8,015 nt of DNA. Source: Flavobacteriaceae bacterium (lineage in GTDB: Bacteria > Bacteroidota > Bacteroidia > Flavobacteriales > Flavobacteriaceae). A program made the translations under genes and the position numbers. The stretch covers positions 1 through 8,015 of the forward strand of contig JAGLDM010000002.1 of the NCBI GenBank assembly GCA_023145595.1, in the 5' to 3' direction. Under the pieces are notes generated by a model that had not been told where the DNA came from, did no database searches, and saw only the letters and a list, made by a program, of their open reading frames with translations. Below are positions 1 to 5,874 of the stretch, in pieces. Each line of letters starts with the position of its first letter. The stretch's first letter is position 1.

Positions 1-91
1 TTTAGACCTACACCGCTCATAATTAAAGTGTTAGGCGTAAAACTAAAAGTGTGAGATTTTAGGGTATTATTCAAAGACAACTTTCAAATAG
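1..91. other. left-edge spacer and possible end of a neighbouring gene
   Basis: This stretch follows the mlaF stop codon and is too short to identify. Two readings are open. On the plus strand, frame 1 runs from the edge to a TGA at 52-54 and would give a C-terminus ending LGVKLKV, meaning a gene convergent with mlaF. On the minus strand, a frame is open from about 86 to the edge (…HTFSFTPNTLIMSGVGL), with an ATG at 20-18 that could start a co-directional gene. Neither reading matches a family I can name, and they exclude each other as main coding frames. No hairpin with a U-tract that would terminate mlaF is visible here. Confidence 0.3.
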
Positions 92-853
92 TTATGATTT
101 CAAATAAGACTCCCGTACTTTTTTAAATAAATTAGAAGAATAAACGAAGTCTACTATAGCCTCATTATCAGTAATAAAGACCTCATTATTACTTCCTTCC
201 CATGCTTTACTCCCATCTTTTAGAAACATAATATTTTCACCAATCTCCATCACAGAATTCATATCATGTGAATTTACCACGGTAGTAATGTTGAATTCAT
301 GAGTGATTTCTTGGATTAAATTATCAATAACCGTAGCCGTTTTCGGATCTAAACCTGAATTTGGCTCATCACAAAATAAATATTTAGGATTCATTACAAT
401 TGCACGTGCAATACCTACTCTTTTTTGCATACCCCCAGAAAGTTCTGCAGGAAATTTTAGATTAGATCCTGGCAACTTAACTCGGTCCAAAACTTCATTT
501 ACGCGATGTAGCATTTCCTTTTCCGTTTGATTGGTAAACATTTTTAAAGGAAACATTATATTCTCTTCAACCGTTAAAGAATCAAATAAAGCACTGCCCT
601 GAAATAGCATTCCTATTTCTTTTCTTAGATTTCTCTTTTCTTTTATACTCAACTCAGAATAAATTCTACCATCAAACGCAATGGTTCCTTCTTCTGGAGT
701 ATATAGCCCCAATAACGATTTTAAAAAAACCGTTTTCCCAGAGCCACTTTGACCAATAATCATATTGATTTTGCCTTTTTCAAAATTTGCTGTAACTCCT
801 TTTAAAATATGAGCTTCTCCAAAACTTTTATGCAAGCCTTTTACTTCTATCAT
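92..853 (-). CDS. mlaF: MlaF-type ABC transporter ATP-binding protein
   Basis: This is the ATPase subunit of an MCE/Mla-type ABC transporter, which moves phospholipids between inner and outer membranes. It acts on the cytoplasmic face and powers the MlaE-like permease encoded just upstream. Taken from the ATG at 853 it has 253 residues, normal for the family. All nucleotide-binding motifs are present: Walker A GQSGSGKT (34-41), Q-loop Q85, signature LSGGM (138-142), Walker B YLFCDE (158-163), and H-loop H196. The reading frame stays open upstream to an ATG at 913. The start at 853 is preferred because MIEVKGLHKSFG is the usual N-terminus and because its ATG shares a base with the mlaE stop codon (TAATG), a typical sign of translational coupling. 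No MCE (MlaD-like) gene lies in the window. The Mla assignment rests mainly on the MlaE partner, since the ATPase alone could be called a generic ABC protein. Confidence 0.93.
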   Translation of the reverse strand: MIEVKGLHKSFGEAHILKGVTANFEKGKINMIIGQSGSGKTVFLKSLLGLYTPEEGTIAFDGRIYSELSIKEKRNLRKEIGMLFQGSALFDSLTVEENIMFPLKMFTNQTEKEMLHRVNEVLDRVKLPGSNLKFPAELSGGMQKRVGIARAIVMNPKYLFCDEPNSGLDPKTATVIDNLIQEITHEFNITTVVNSHDMNSVMEIGENIMFLKDGSKAWEGSNNEVFITDNEAIVDFVYSSNLFKKVRESYLKS

Positions 854-1593
854 TAACTTAGTAACATTTGAGTTAAGAAATAATTTAAGGTAATTATGGT
901 AACACTTGTCCAAACCACCGCCTGTGTACTCGCTCTCCCCACTTCAAGAGAACCTCCTTTAACATAATAACCATGATACGCTGGTACTGTTGCTATTGCA
1001 AATGCAAATACCACTGTTTTAACCAAAGCGTATTTTATATAATATGGATTGAATTCTAATTGAAGTCCATCAATATAATCAGCAGAATAAAATAAATCGG
1101 TAAGAATCCCTGCTGTCCAACCTCCATATATTCCTAAAAACATAGCGATTAAAACCAGTAATGGATAAAAAAACAAAGCAGCAATTACTTTAGGCAACAC
1201 CAAATAATTTAAGGAGTTTACACCCATAACTTCGAGCGCATCAATTTGCTCTGTAACCCGCATCGTACCAATACTTGATGCAATATACGACCCTACCTTA
1301 CCTGCTAAAATAATAGAAGTAAACGTAGGCCCGAACTCTAAAATCATGGAACGTTTTGTTGCAAAACCTATTAAATACTTCGGAATAAAAGGGCTATCTA
1401 CATTCAAAGCAGTTTGTATTGCTACCACTCCGCCAATAAAAAATGAAATAAACATAATAATACCCAAGGATTTTAGACCCAAATCTTCAATCTCCCTAAA
1501 TAGCATTTCACGAAACACTTTCCATTTTTCAGGTTTTTTAAAGACCTGCCCTAGCATTAAGAAATACTTTCCAATATGCTCAATATAGTTCAT
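853..1593 (-). CDS. mlaE: MlaE-family ABC transporter permease
   Basis: This is an integral inner-membrane permease of the MlaE (DUF140) family, the membrane partner of the downstream ATPase in an MCE-linked lipid transporter. It has 246 residues, close to the usual 245-265. The family signature is clear: EFGPTFTSIILAGKVG (86-101), followed by GTMRVTEQIDALEVMG (109-124), which forms the conserved loop contacting the ATPase. Hydrophobic segments lie at roughly 43-63, 88-108, 134-163, 189-207 and 225-244, with an amphipathic N-terminal stretch ahead of them. The ATG is preceded by a run of nine A and no Shine-Dalgarno sequence, as expected in Bacteroidota. The stop overlaps the mlaF start by one base, so the two are almost certainly one operon. 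In many Bacteroidota the MCE substrate-binding gene is encoded elsewhere, so its absence here is not odd. Confidence 0.94.
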   Translation of the reverse strand: MNYIEHIGKYFLMLGQVFKKPEKWKVFREMLFREIEDLGLKSLGIIMFISFFIGGVVAIQTALNVDSPFIPKYLIGFATKRSMILEFGPTFTSIILAGKVGSYIASSIGTMRVTEQIDALEVMGVNSLNYLVLPKVIAALFFYPLLVLIAMFLGIYGGWTAGILTDLFYSADYIDGLQLEFNPYYIKYALVKTVVFAFAIATVPAYHGYYVKGGSLEVGRASTQAVVWTSVTIITLNYFLTQMLLS

Positions 1594-1684
1594 TAATTTT
1601 TTTTTGCTAATGTATTAAATATATTCTTTCTTTTAAAACTTGGATTCAACTTACAAATGCAACTCCTATTTAAATAATAGACTT

Positions 1685-1702
1685 TCCATTACATCCAATG
1701 GA
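1685..1702. repeat. inverted repeat at the presumed mlaE transcription start
   Basis: Perfect 6-bp arms TCCATT (1685-1690) and AATGGA (1697-1702) are separated by 6 bases. The repeat begins 4 bp downstream of the candidate -7 element, so it would span the transcription start and first transcribed bases of mlaE. That is a typical operator position, but arms this short can arise by chance and I cannot name a regulator. Confidence 0.3.
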
Positions 1703-1706
1703 GAAT

Positions 1707-1714
1707 CAAAGTTA
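1707..1714 (-). promoter_or_regulatory. candidate -7 promoter element for mlaE-mlaF
   Basis: On the minus strand this reads TAACTTTG, an exact match to the Bacteroidota -7 consensus TAnnTTTG. It lies about 115 nt before the mlaE ATG, in the only large gap ahead of the operon. No TTG -33 element occurs at the usual 17-23 nt upstream. In sequence this AT-rich such an octamer also turns up by chance, so the call rests on position as much as on the match. Confidence 0.4.
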
Positions 1715-1872
1715 TACCTTTTTATTGGTCTATTGTTAAGTTTTGTTTCAATATCTTTTACTTGCTAATTTGTGATTTCTGTAAAAGTAGATTTTTTAGA
1801 GAAATAACACTATGTCTAAAACAAATCCAAAACCTTACTCAGAGAAAGGAAAAATTAAAAAACAGTTAGATT

Positions 1873-2148
1873 TTACACAACCTCTGCACTCAATCCTAAA
1901 GTTAGCAGTTTAGAACATTGTGGTTTTAAGAAGGTATAATCACCTGTCTTTACAGCACATTTCCCCTTATAGTGTACCAATAATGCGCATTGCTCGGCTT
2001 GTTCTGAGGTGTGCTCACAGACATCAATTAAAGAGTTTATGACGTGATCAAAAGTATTTACATCATCATTATGTAAAACGATTTCGTATTTTCTCGTTTC
2101 TTGTTCAAGAACATCAACGTCTTCTTGTATTTTTTTCTTAGTTCCCAT
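1873..2148 (-). CDS. clpS: ATP-dependent Clp protease adaptor ClpS
   Basis: ClpS is a cytoplasmic adaptor that binds proteins bearing N-degron residues (Leu, Phe, Tyr, Trp) and hands them to a Clp AAA+ unfoldase for degradation. This copy has 91 residues, somewhat shorter than the 106 of E. coli. It shows the hallmark core YEIVLHNDDVNTFDHVI (21-37), whose N27-D28-D29 lines the pocket for the substrate alpha-amino group. It also has LVHYKGK (57-63), with H59 in the position of the pocket histidine. About 20 charged N-terminal residues form the usual flexible tail. Its ATG directly follows the prmA stop codon (TAAATG) with no spacer, so translation is probably coupled to prmA. No Clp ATPase gene is in the window, so the unfoldase partner must be elsewhere. 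Confidence 0.95.
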   Translation of the reverse strand: MGTKKKIQEDVDVLEQETRKYEIVLHNDDVNTFDHVINSLIDVCEHTSEQAEQCALLVHYKGKCAVKTGDYTFLKPQCSKLLTLGLSAEVV

Positions 2149-2976
2149 TTACAAACTGCATTTTAAAGACACCCACTTATTTCGTTCAATCACAGATAAA
2201 ACTTTCAATTTATATTTTGAAATTTCTTTTTCAATAATAGGAATGTCTTCTTTATAAAATCCGCTTAAAAGTAGCGTTCCTTTAGCGTTTAAACAATTGG
2301 CATAGGCTGCCATATCATTCAACAAAATATTTCGGTTGATATTTGCAATAATCACATCATACTTCTTGTTCTTTAACAAAGATGCTTCTCCTTCAAAAAC
2401 CGAAATATGCTCACAATTATTTCGCTCTATATTTTCAATAGAATTAAGGTAACACCAATTATCAATATCAATTGCATCAATTGGCTGTGCTCCTTTCATT
2501 TCAGCAAAAATGGCTAAAATTCCAGTTCCACATCCCATATCTAAAGTTTTCTTCCCTTTTAAGTCTAAGGAATTTAAATGCTGAATCATCATGTGGGTTG
2601 TTTCATGATGACCTGTACCAAAACTCATTTTTGGTTCAATAACAATATCGTATTCCAAATTTGGATTCTCATGAAAAGGAGCACGAATACTAACCAAACC
2701 ATCAACCTGAATTGGATTGAAATTATTCTCCCATTCTTTATTCCAATTTACTTGTGCAATTTCTTCAATTTCGTAAGAAATTTTAAACTCATTATTGTTC
2801 AATACAAAAATAGCATCTAAAATATTCTCATTCCATTCTTCTTTCTGAATATAACCAACAAATCCATTTTCAGAATCTACAAAACTTTCGAATCCGGCAT
2901 AGCCCAATTCGGCAATCAAAATTTCAGATGCTGGTTCTTTGGGTGAAACAGTAAAGTTGTAAGAGATGTAAATCAT
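2149..2976 (-). CDS. prmA: ribosomal protein L11 methyltransferase
   Basis: PrmA is a cytoplasmic S-adenosylmethionine-dependent enzyme that methylates lysines and the N-terminus of ribosomal protein L11. This copy has 275 residues, within the bacterial range (E. coli 293). The N-terminal substrate-recognition domain spans about 1-90, and the Rossmann methyltransferase domain covers the rest. Diagnostic motifs are IEPKMSFGTGHHETT (113-127), SAM motif I LDMGCGTGILAI (145-156), the acidic SAM-binding region DAIDID (167-172), and ANINRN (211-216), where PrmA carries its conserved N-rich active-site loop. The C-terminus has NKWVSL (266-271). The ATG at 2976 has no in-frame competitor and gives the expected short N-terminal extension. 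It sits only 11 nt after the U-tract of the tpiA terminator, so how this gene is transcribed is unclear. The stop abuts the clpS start. Confidence 0.95.
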   Translation of the reverse strand: MIYISYNFTVSPKEPASEILIAELGYAGFESFVDSENGFVGYIQKEEWNENILDAIFVLNNNEFKISYEIEEIAQVNWNKEWENNFNPIQVDGLVSIRAPFHENPNLEYDIVIEPKMSFGTGHHETTHMMIQHLNSLDLKGKKTLDMGCGTGILAIFAEMKGAQPIDAIDIDNWCYLNSIENIERNNCEHISVFEGEASLLKNKKYDVIIANINRNILLNDMAAYANCLNAKGTLLLSGFYKEDIPIIEKEISKYKLKVLSVIERNKWVSLKCSL

Positions 2977-2987
2977 AAATTCTTTGT

Positions 2988-3035
2988 AAAAAAAAGATTC
3001 CCACTTATCTGAAATTATTTCAGATAAGTGGGAAT
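2988..3035 (-). terminator. strong intrinsic terminator downstream of tpiA
   Basis: A perfect 19-bp inverted repeat (2997-3015 and 3017-3035, one central base) begins 8 bases past the tpiA stop codon. In minus-strand RNA it folds into a long hairpin with a loop of about 3-5 nt, containing the GC-rich block TTCCCAC/GTGGGAA near its base. After a single C it is followed by eight U (from the A-run at 2988-2995). This is a standard rho-independent terminator reading out of tpiA. The plus-strand side lacks a comparable T-run, so it is one-directional. Confidence 0.93.
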
Positions 3036-3042
3036 TATAAAA

Positions 3043-3801
3043 TTAAATCGCCGTTACGATTCCCATAAAGTCAGATGCGTTTAAAGCAGCACCTCCTATT
3101 AAACCACCGTCAACGTCTGGTTTTGAAAATATCTCTGTAGCGTTTTCTGGTTTTACAGAACCACCATATAAAATAGAAACCTCATCAGCAACTTCTGCTC
3201 CATACGTTTCAGAAACTAAATTACGAATAAATGCGTGCATTTCTTGTGCTTGATCTGCACTTGCAGTTTCTCCTGTTCCAATTGCCCAAACAGGCTCATA
3301 GGCCAACACCACATTTTTCCATGCTGCTGCATCTAAATGAAAAATTCCGTTTTTCAATTGACCTCCAACGATATTGAAATGGTTTTCAGATTTACGATCT
3401 TCCAATTCTTCTCCGAAACAGAAAATTACTTCCAAATTATTTTTTAATGCCGCATCTACTTTACTAGCTAACAATGCATCATCTTCTCCAAAATAAGCTC
3501 TACGCTCAGAATGACCTAAAATCACAGATTTTAATCCGAGACTTGTTAACATAGATCCAGAAATCTCACCTGTGTAAGCACCACTATCTGCTTGATGCAT
3601 GTTTTGAGCAACTACTTCTATTGCAGAACCTTCTGCTGCTGCTACCGAACTTTCTAGGTTTACAAAAGTTGGCGCTACAATTACACGTGTATTGTCTAAA
3701 CTCAAACCACTTACTTCACTTACTAATTCTCCTACCAATGCTTTAGACGCTGCTAAATCATTGTTCATTTTCCAGTTTCCTGCTACGATTTTTGATCTCA
3801 T
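3043..3801 (-). CDS. tpiA: triosephosphate isomerase
   Basis: This enzyme interconverts dihydroxyacetone phosphate and glyceraldehyde 3-phosphate in glycolysis and gluconeogenesis, acting in the cytoplasm as a dimer. The 252 residues match the family length, and every catalytic element is present. These are N9-W10-K11 with the catalytic lysine, the electrophile H97 in ILGHSERR (94-101), the catalytic base E169 in AYEPVW (167-172), the flexible loop VWAIGTG (171-177), and the phosphate-binding LYGGSV (211-216) and GGLIGGA (232-238). The start is fixed by the conserved MRSKIVAGNWKMN. It follows the ABC permease stop by 31 bases, so the two could be co-transcribed. Its leader is nearly pure A and T. 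A strong terminator follows the gene. An exact TAnnTTTG octamer (TATCTTTG, 3887-3880) inside the end of the permease gene could give tpiA its own promoter. Confidence 0.97.
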   Translation of the reverse strand: MRSKIVAGNWKMNNDLAASKALVGELVSEVSGLSLDNTRVIVAPTFVNLESSVAAAEGSAIEVVAQNMHQADSGAYTGEISGSMLTSLGLKSVILGHSERRAYFGEDDALLASKVDAALKNNLEVIFCFGEELEDRKSENHFNIVGGQLKNGIFHLDAAAWKNVVLAYEPVWAIGTGETASADQAQEMHAFIRNLVSETYGAEVADEVSILYGGSVKPENATEIFSKPDVDGGLIGGAALNASDFMGIVTAI

Positions 3802-3805
3802 TTCT

Positions 3806-3829
3806 ATTATTTTTATTATTTTTATTATT
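3806..3829. repeat. short AT-only tandem repeat in the tpiA leader
   Basis: The 9-bp unit ATTATTTTT occurs twice in tandem (3806-3814, 3815-3823), followed by a six-base partial copy. In the tpiA mRNA this becomes an unstructured A-rich leader ending five bases before the ATG. Bacteroidota mRNAs generally lack Shine-Dalgarno sites and favour A-rich, unfolded leaders, which suits a highly expressed glycolytic gene. A variable copy number is possible but unproven. Confidence 0.6.
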
Positions 3830-3832
3830 CAA

Positions 3833-4909
3833 TTATTTTACCCGAATTCTAGGATCGAGCCATCCATAAATAATATCGACAAAGATATTGATAATTATAA
3901 ACATAGCCGCAATAATTAGGACACTTCCCATGATAATTGGTAGATCTAGCATATTTAAAGCGGTTACAATTTCTTTTCCCAATCCGTTCCAATTAAATAT
4001 ATACTCTACAAATACCGCTCCGGCTAATAAAGAGGCAAACCAACCAGAAATTGCAGTTACAACCGGGTTCATGGCATTTTTTAAAGCGTGCTTCTGAATA
4101 ATTTTCACCATAGACAAACCTTTTGCTTTTGCCGTACGTATATAATCTTGATTCATCACTTCGAGTAATGAATTACGCATTAGTTGAATAATAACCGCTA
4201 AAGGGCGAATACCCAATACGAATGCTGGTAAAATCAAATTTTTAAGTTGAATAAAACTTCCTTCTCCAAAATCATCGACCTCATATAAACTTCCGGTCAT
4301 ATTTAGCCCTGTATATTCATTCAATACAAATCCGAAGATATAAGCAGCAATAATAGCCGAGAAAAACGACGGGATACTCATCCCTAAAGTACTTACCACA
4401 GAAATAAATCTATCAAAAAAAGTATCTTTATAAACTGCCGATAAAATTCCGAAAAAGATTCCTAATACAATTGCCAAACTAATGGCAGAAACTGCCAATA
4501 CAATCGTATTTGGCAAGGTTTCAAAAATAACATCAGAAACTTTTTTTCCGTTTTTTTGAAAAGAAACGCGTAAATACGGAAACTTTAAAACCATCGAAGT
4601 ATTCTCTATAGAGAACAATTTGGCATAACTGTATTTATCTTTACCTAAAAAGGTGTAATCCTCTTCATTTTTGCTATGAAGCGATATAGGAGACAAGTCG
4701 TTTAGATAATATAAATACTGTGTGGAAAGAGGTTTGTCAAATCCGTATTTTTTACGAATGCTTTCCAATTGCTCACTATCTTCCCGTTGATCAAGCATCA
4801 TTCTTGCCGGATCGTCTGGCAATACATTAAACAAAAAGAAAATGACTGTGATTACTCCAAACAAAGTAAGTACTGCGTAAAATATTTTATTGAGGATGTA
4901 GTTTAGCAA
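3833..4909 (-). CDS. DppB/OppB-type ABC transporter permease
   Basis: This is an inner-membrane permease of the dipeptide/oligopeptide (and nickel) importer family. It has 358 residues, against roughly 305-340 for typical members. The first membrane segment covers about 9-29 and is followed by LPDDPA (30-35), close to the family's PGDP turn, and KYGFDKPLSTQY (54-65). Further membrane segments lie near 133-157, 170-197, 225-245, 285-305 and 325-347. The cytoplasmic EAA loop covers about 245-283, with RNSLLEVMNQDYIRTAKAKG (245-264) and HALKNAMNP (274-282). The C-terminus DPRIR is typical. Between residues about 74 and 125 the periplasmic region is some 30 residues longer than usual. The start must be TTG: an in-frame TAA lies only three codons upstream and the next Met is residue 37, inside conserved sequence. 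No OppC, ATPase or binding-protein gene lies next to it. Confidence 0.9.
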   Translation of the reverse strand: MLNYILNKIFYAVLTLFGVITVIFFLFNVLPDDPARMMLDQREDSEQLESIRKKYGFDKPLSTQYLYYLNDLSPISLHSKNEEDYTFLGKDKYSYAKLFSIENTSMVLKFPYLRVSFQKNGKKVSDVIFETLPNTIVLAVSAISLAIVLGIFFGILSAVYKDTFFDRFISVVSTLGMSIPSFFSAIIAAYIFGFVLNEYTGLNMTGSLYEVDDFGEGSFIQLKNLILPAFVLGIRPLAVIIQLMRNSLLEVMNQDYIRTAKAKGLSMVKIIQKHALKNAMNPVVTAISGWFASLLAGAVFVEYIFNWNGLGKEIVTALNMLDLPIIMGSVLIIAAMFIIINIFVDIIYGWLDPRIRVK

Positions 4910-4931
4910 ACTATTATTTTAACCTTTTATA

Positions 4932-4967
4932 CCAATTTAACTATTTGACGTTGTAAAATAAAATTGG
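4932..4967 (-). repeat. possible stem-loop at the 5' end of the permease mRNA
   Basis: CCAATTT (4932-4938) pairs perfectly with AAATTGG (4961-4967), and inside it TATTT (4942-4946) pairs with AAATA (4956-4960). The two helices are separated by a 3-nt bulge and close a 9-nt loop. The upper boundary coincides with the predicted start of the permease transcript, so the RNA would begin with this hairpin, ending about 22 nt before the start codon. The stem is mostly A-U and therefore weak. It may protect the 5' end or be incidental. Confidence 0.35.
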
Positions 4968-4997
4968 CTTTACAAATATAATTAATTAGTACCTTTG
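4964..4997 (+). promoter_or_regulatory. promoter for pyrF
   Basis: TTG at 4964-4966 is followed after 23 nt by TACCTTTG at 4990-4997, matching the Bacteroidota promoter consensus with spacing at its upper limit. Transcription would start near 5003, leaving a short leader of about 16 nt before the pyrF ATG. There is no Shine-Dalgarno sequence. The promoter overlaps the divergent permease promoter along most of its length. Confidence 0.7.
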
Positions 4998-5002
4998 TAC
5001 AA
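4973..5002 (-). promoter_or_regulatory. promoter for the ABC permease (-tpiA)
   Basis: On the minus strand, TTG at 5002-5000 is followed after 19 nt by TATATTTG at 4980-4973. This matches the Flavobacterium-type promoter TTG-N17-23-TAnnTTTG in both elements and in spacing. Transcription would start near 4967, leaving a leader of about 58 nt before the TTG start codon. It is interlocked with the pyrF promoter. Confidence 0.7.
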
Positions 5003-5019
5003 CGATATTCTTATCAACA

Positions 5020-5838
5020 ATGACAAAACAAGAACTTATTAATCAAATCAAACTAAAAAAGTCTTTTTTATGTATTGGTTTAGATGTGGATTTAAATAAA
5101 ATTCCGAAACATTTATTAGCAACTGAAGATCCTATTTTTGAATTCAACAAACAAATTATAGATGCCACACATCATTTGGCTGTTGCTTACAAACCCAATA
5201 CGGCTTTCTACGAAGCGTACGGTATAAAAGGATGGGTGTCATTAGAAAAAACAATTGCTTACCTCAACCAAAATTATCCTGAAATTTTCACAATTGCCGA
5301 CGCAAAACGTGGAGATATTGGCAATACATCTACCATGTATGCCAAAGCTTTTTTTGAGGATTTAAATTTTGATTCCGTTACAGTTGCCCCTTATATGGGA
5401 AGTGACTCTGTAGAACCTTTTTTGGCTTTTGAAGATAAGTTTACCATCATGTTAGCACTTACATCTAATAAGGGCGGACTCGATTTTCAAGGATTAAAAG
5501 TTGACGGACAAGAATTGTATAAAACCGTTTTAGAAACAGCATTAACTTGGAAAAATAACGAGCAATTGATGTTTGTAGTTGGTGCTACCAAAGCATCTTA
5601 TTTTAAGGAAATACGTGAAATTGTACCCAATCATTTTTTATTGGTTCCAGGAGTTGGTGCACAAGGCGGAAACCTACAAGATGTCTGTACTTATGGATTA
5701 AACAAAGATATTGGTTTGTTGATTAATTCTTCTCGTGGAATTATATATGCCGGAAATGACACCAATTTTGCAGTGGTTGCACAAGAAAAAGCGTTGGAAT
5801 TACAGCAAGAAATGGCAGAAATATTGAAAAGTATCTAA
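5020..5838 (+). CDS. pyrF: orotidine 5'-phosphate decarboxylase (subfamily 2)
   Basis: This enzyme decarboxylates orotidine 5'-monophosphate to UMP, the last step of de novo pyrimidine synthesis, in the cytoplasm. The 272 residues match the longer subfamily 2 rather than the roughly 245-residue enterobacterial form. The catalytic Lys-Asp network is intact in [10 protein letters not shown] (94-103), with D94, K96 and D99. Supporting motifs are CIGLDVD (18-24) at the first barrel strand, YKPNTAFYE (57-65), VAPYMGSDS (122-130), the phosphate-binding VPGVGAQGG (209-217) and NSSRGIIYA (236-244). The ATG at 5020 is supported by the promoter ending at 4997. It stands alone on the plus strand, divergent from the permease and convergent with pepP across 36 bases that hold no convincing terminator. 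Confidence 0.96.
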   Translation: MTKQELINQIKLKKSFLCIGLDVDLNKIPKHLLATEDPIFEFNKQIIDATHHLAVAYKPNTAFYEAYGIKGWVSLEKTIAYLNQNYPEIFTIADAKRGDIGNTSTMYAKAFFEDLNFDSVTVAPYMGSDSVEPFLAFEDKFTIMLALTSNKGGLDFQGLKVDGQELYKTVLETALTWKNNEQLMFVVGATKASYFKEIREIVPNHFLLVPGVGAQGGNLQDVCTYGLNKDIGLLINSSRGIIYAGNDTNFAVVAQEKALELQQEMAEILKSI

Positions 5839-5874
5839 CTTCAAAGTTCTTCTTAATTATTCAACTTCTCAATA

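Larger units (their letters stand above)
1594..1872. other. mlaE leader and clpS-mlaE spacer
   Basis: This 279-bp gap separates clpS from mlaE, both on the minus strand. It contains a candidate mlaE promoter element (1707-1714), an inverted repeat at 1685-1702, a 7-bp inverted repeat CTTTTAC/GTAAAAG at 1755-1761 and 1781-1787, and the AT palindrome TATTTAAATA at 1667-1676. There is no strong intrinsic terminator for clpS: only a 4-bp CCTT/AAGG hairpin at 1833-1849 followed by a short U-run on the minus strand. A 33-codon plus-strand frame begins at 1812 (see findings). I see no protein-family remnant or structured RNA gene here. Confidence 0.6.

Noticed and set aside
303..530. Plus-strand open frames inside mlaF, mlaE, prmA, tpiA, the permease and pepP
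   Set aside because: These are antisense shadows of well-recognised genes on the minus strand and show no family motifs or promoters of their own.
854..913. Upstream extension of the mlaF frame to an ATG at 913
   Set aside because: It would lie wholly inside the mlaE coding region, and the conserved ABC N-terminus starts at 853, where TAATG overlaps the mlaE stop.
1827..1849. Intrinsic terminator after clpS
   Set aside because: The CCTT/AAGG stem is only 4 bp with a 9-nt loop, and the U-run is short and interrupted; too weak to call.
3880..3887. TAnnTTTG octamer (minus strand TATCTTTG) as a firm tpiA promoter
   Set aside because: It lies inside the permease coding region and lacks a TTG -33. 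In sequence this AT-rich several such octamers are expected by chance per strand, so it is mentioned only as a possibility.
5839..5874. Bidirectional terminator between convergent pyrF and pepP
   Set aside because: Only a 4-5 bp AACTT/AAGTT pairing with almost no loop is present, without a clear T-run on either strand.
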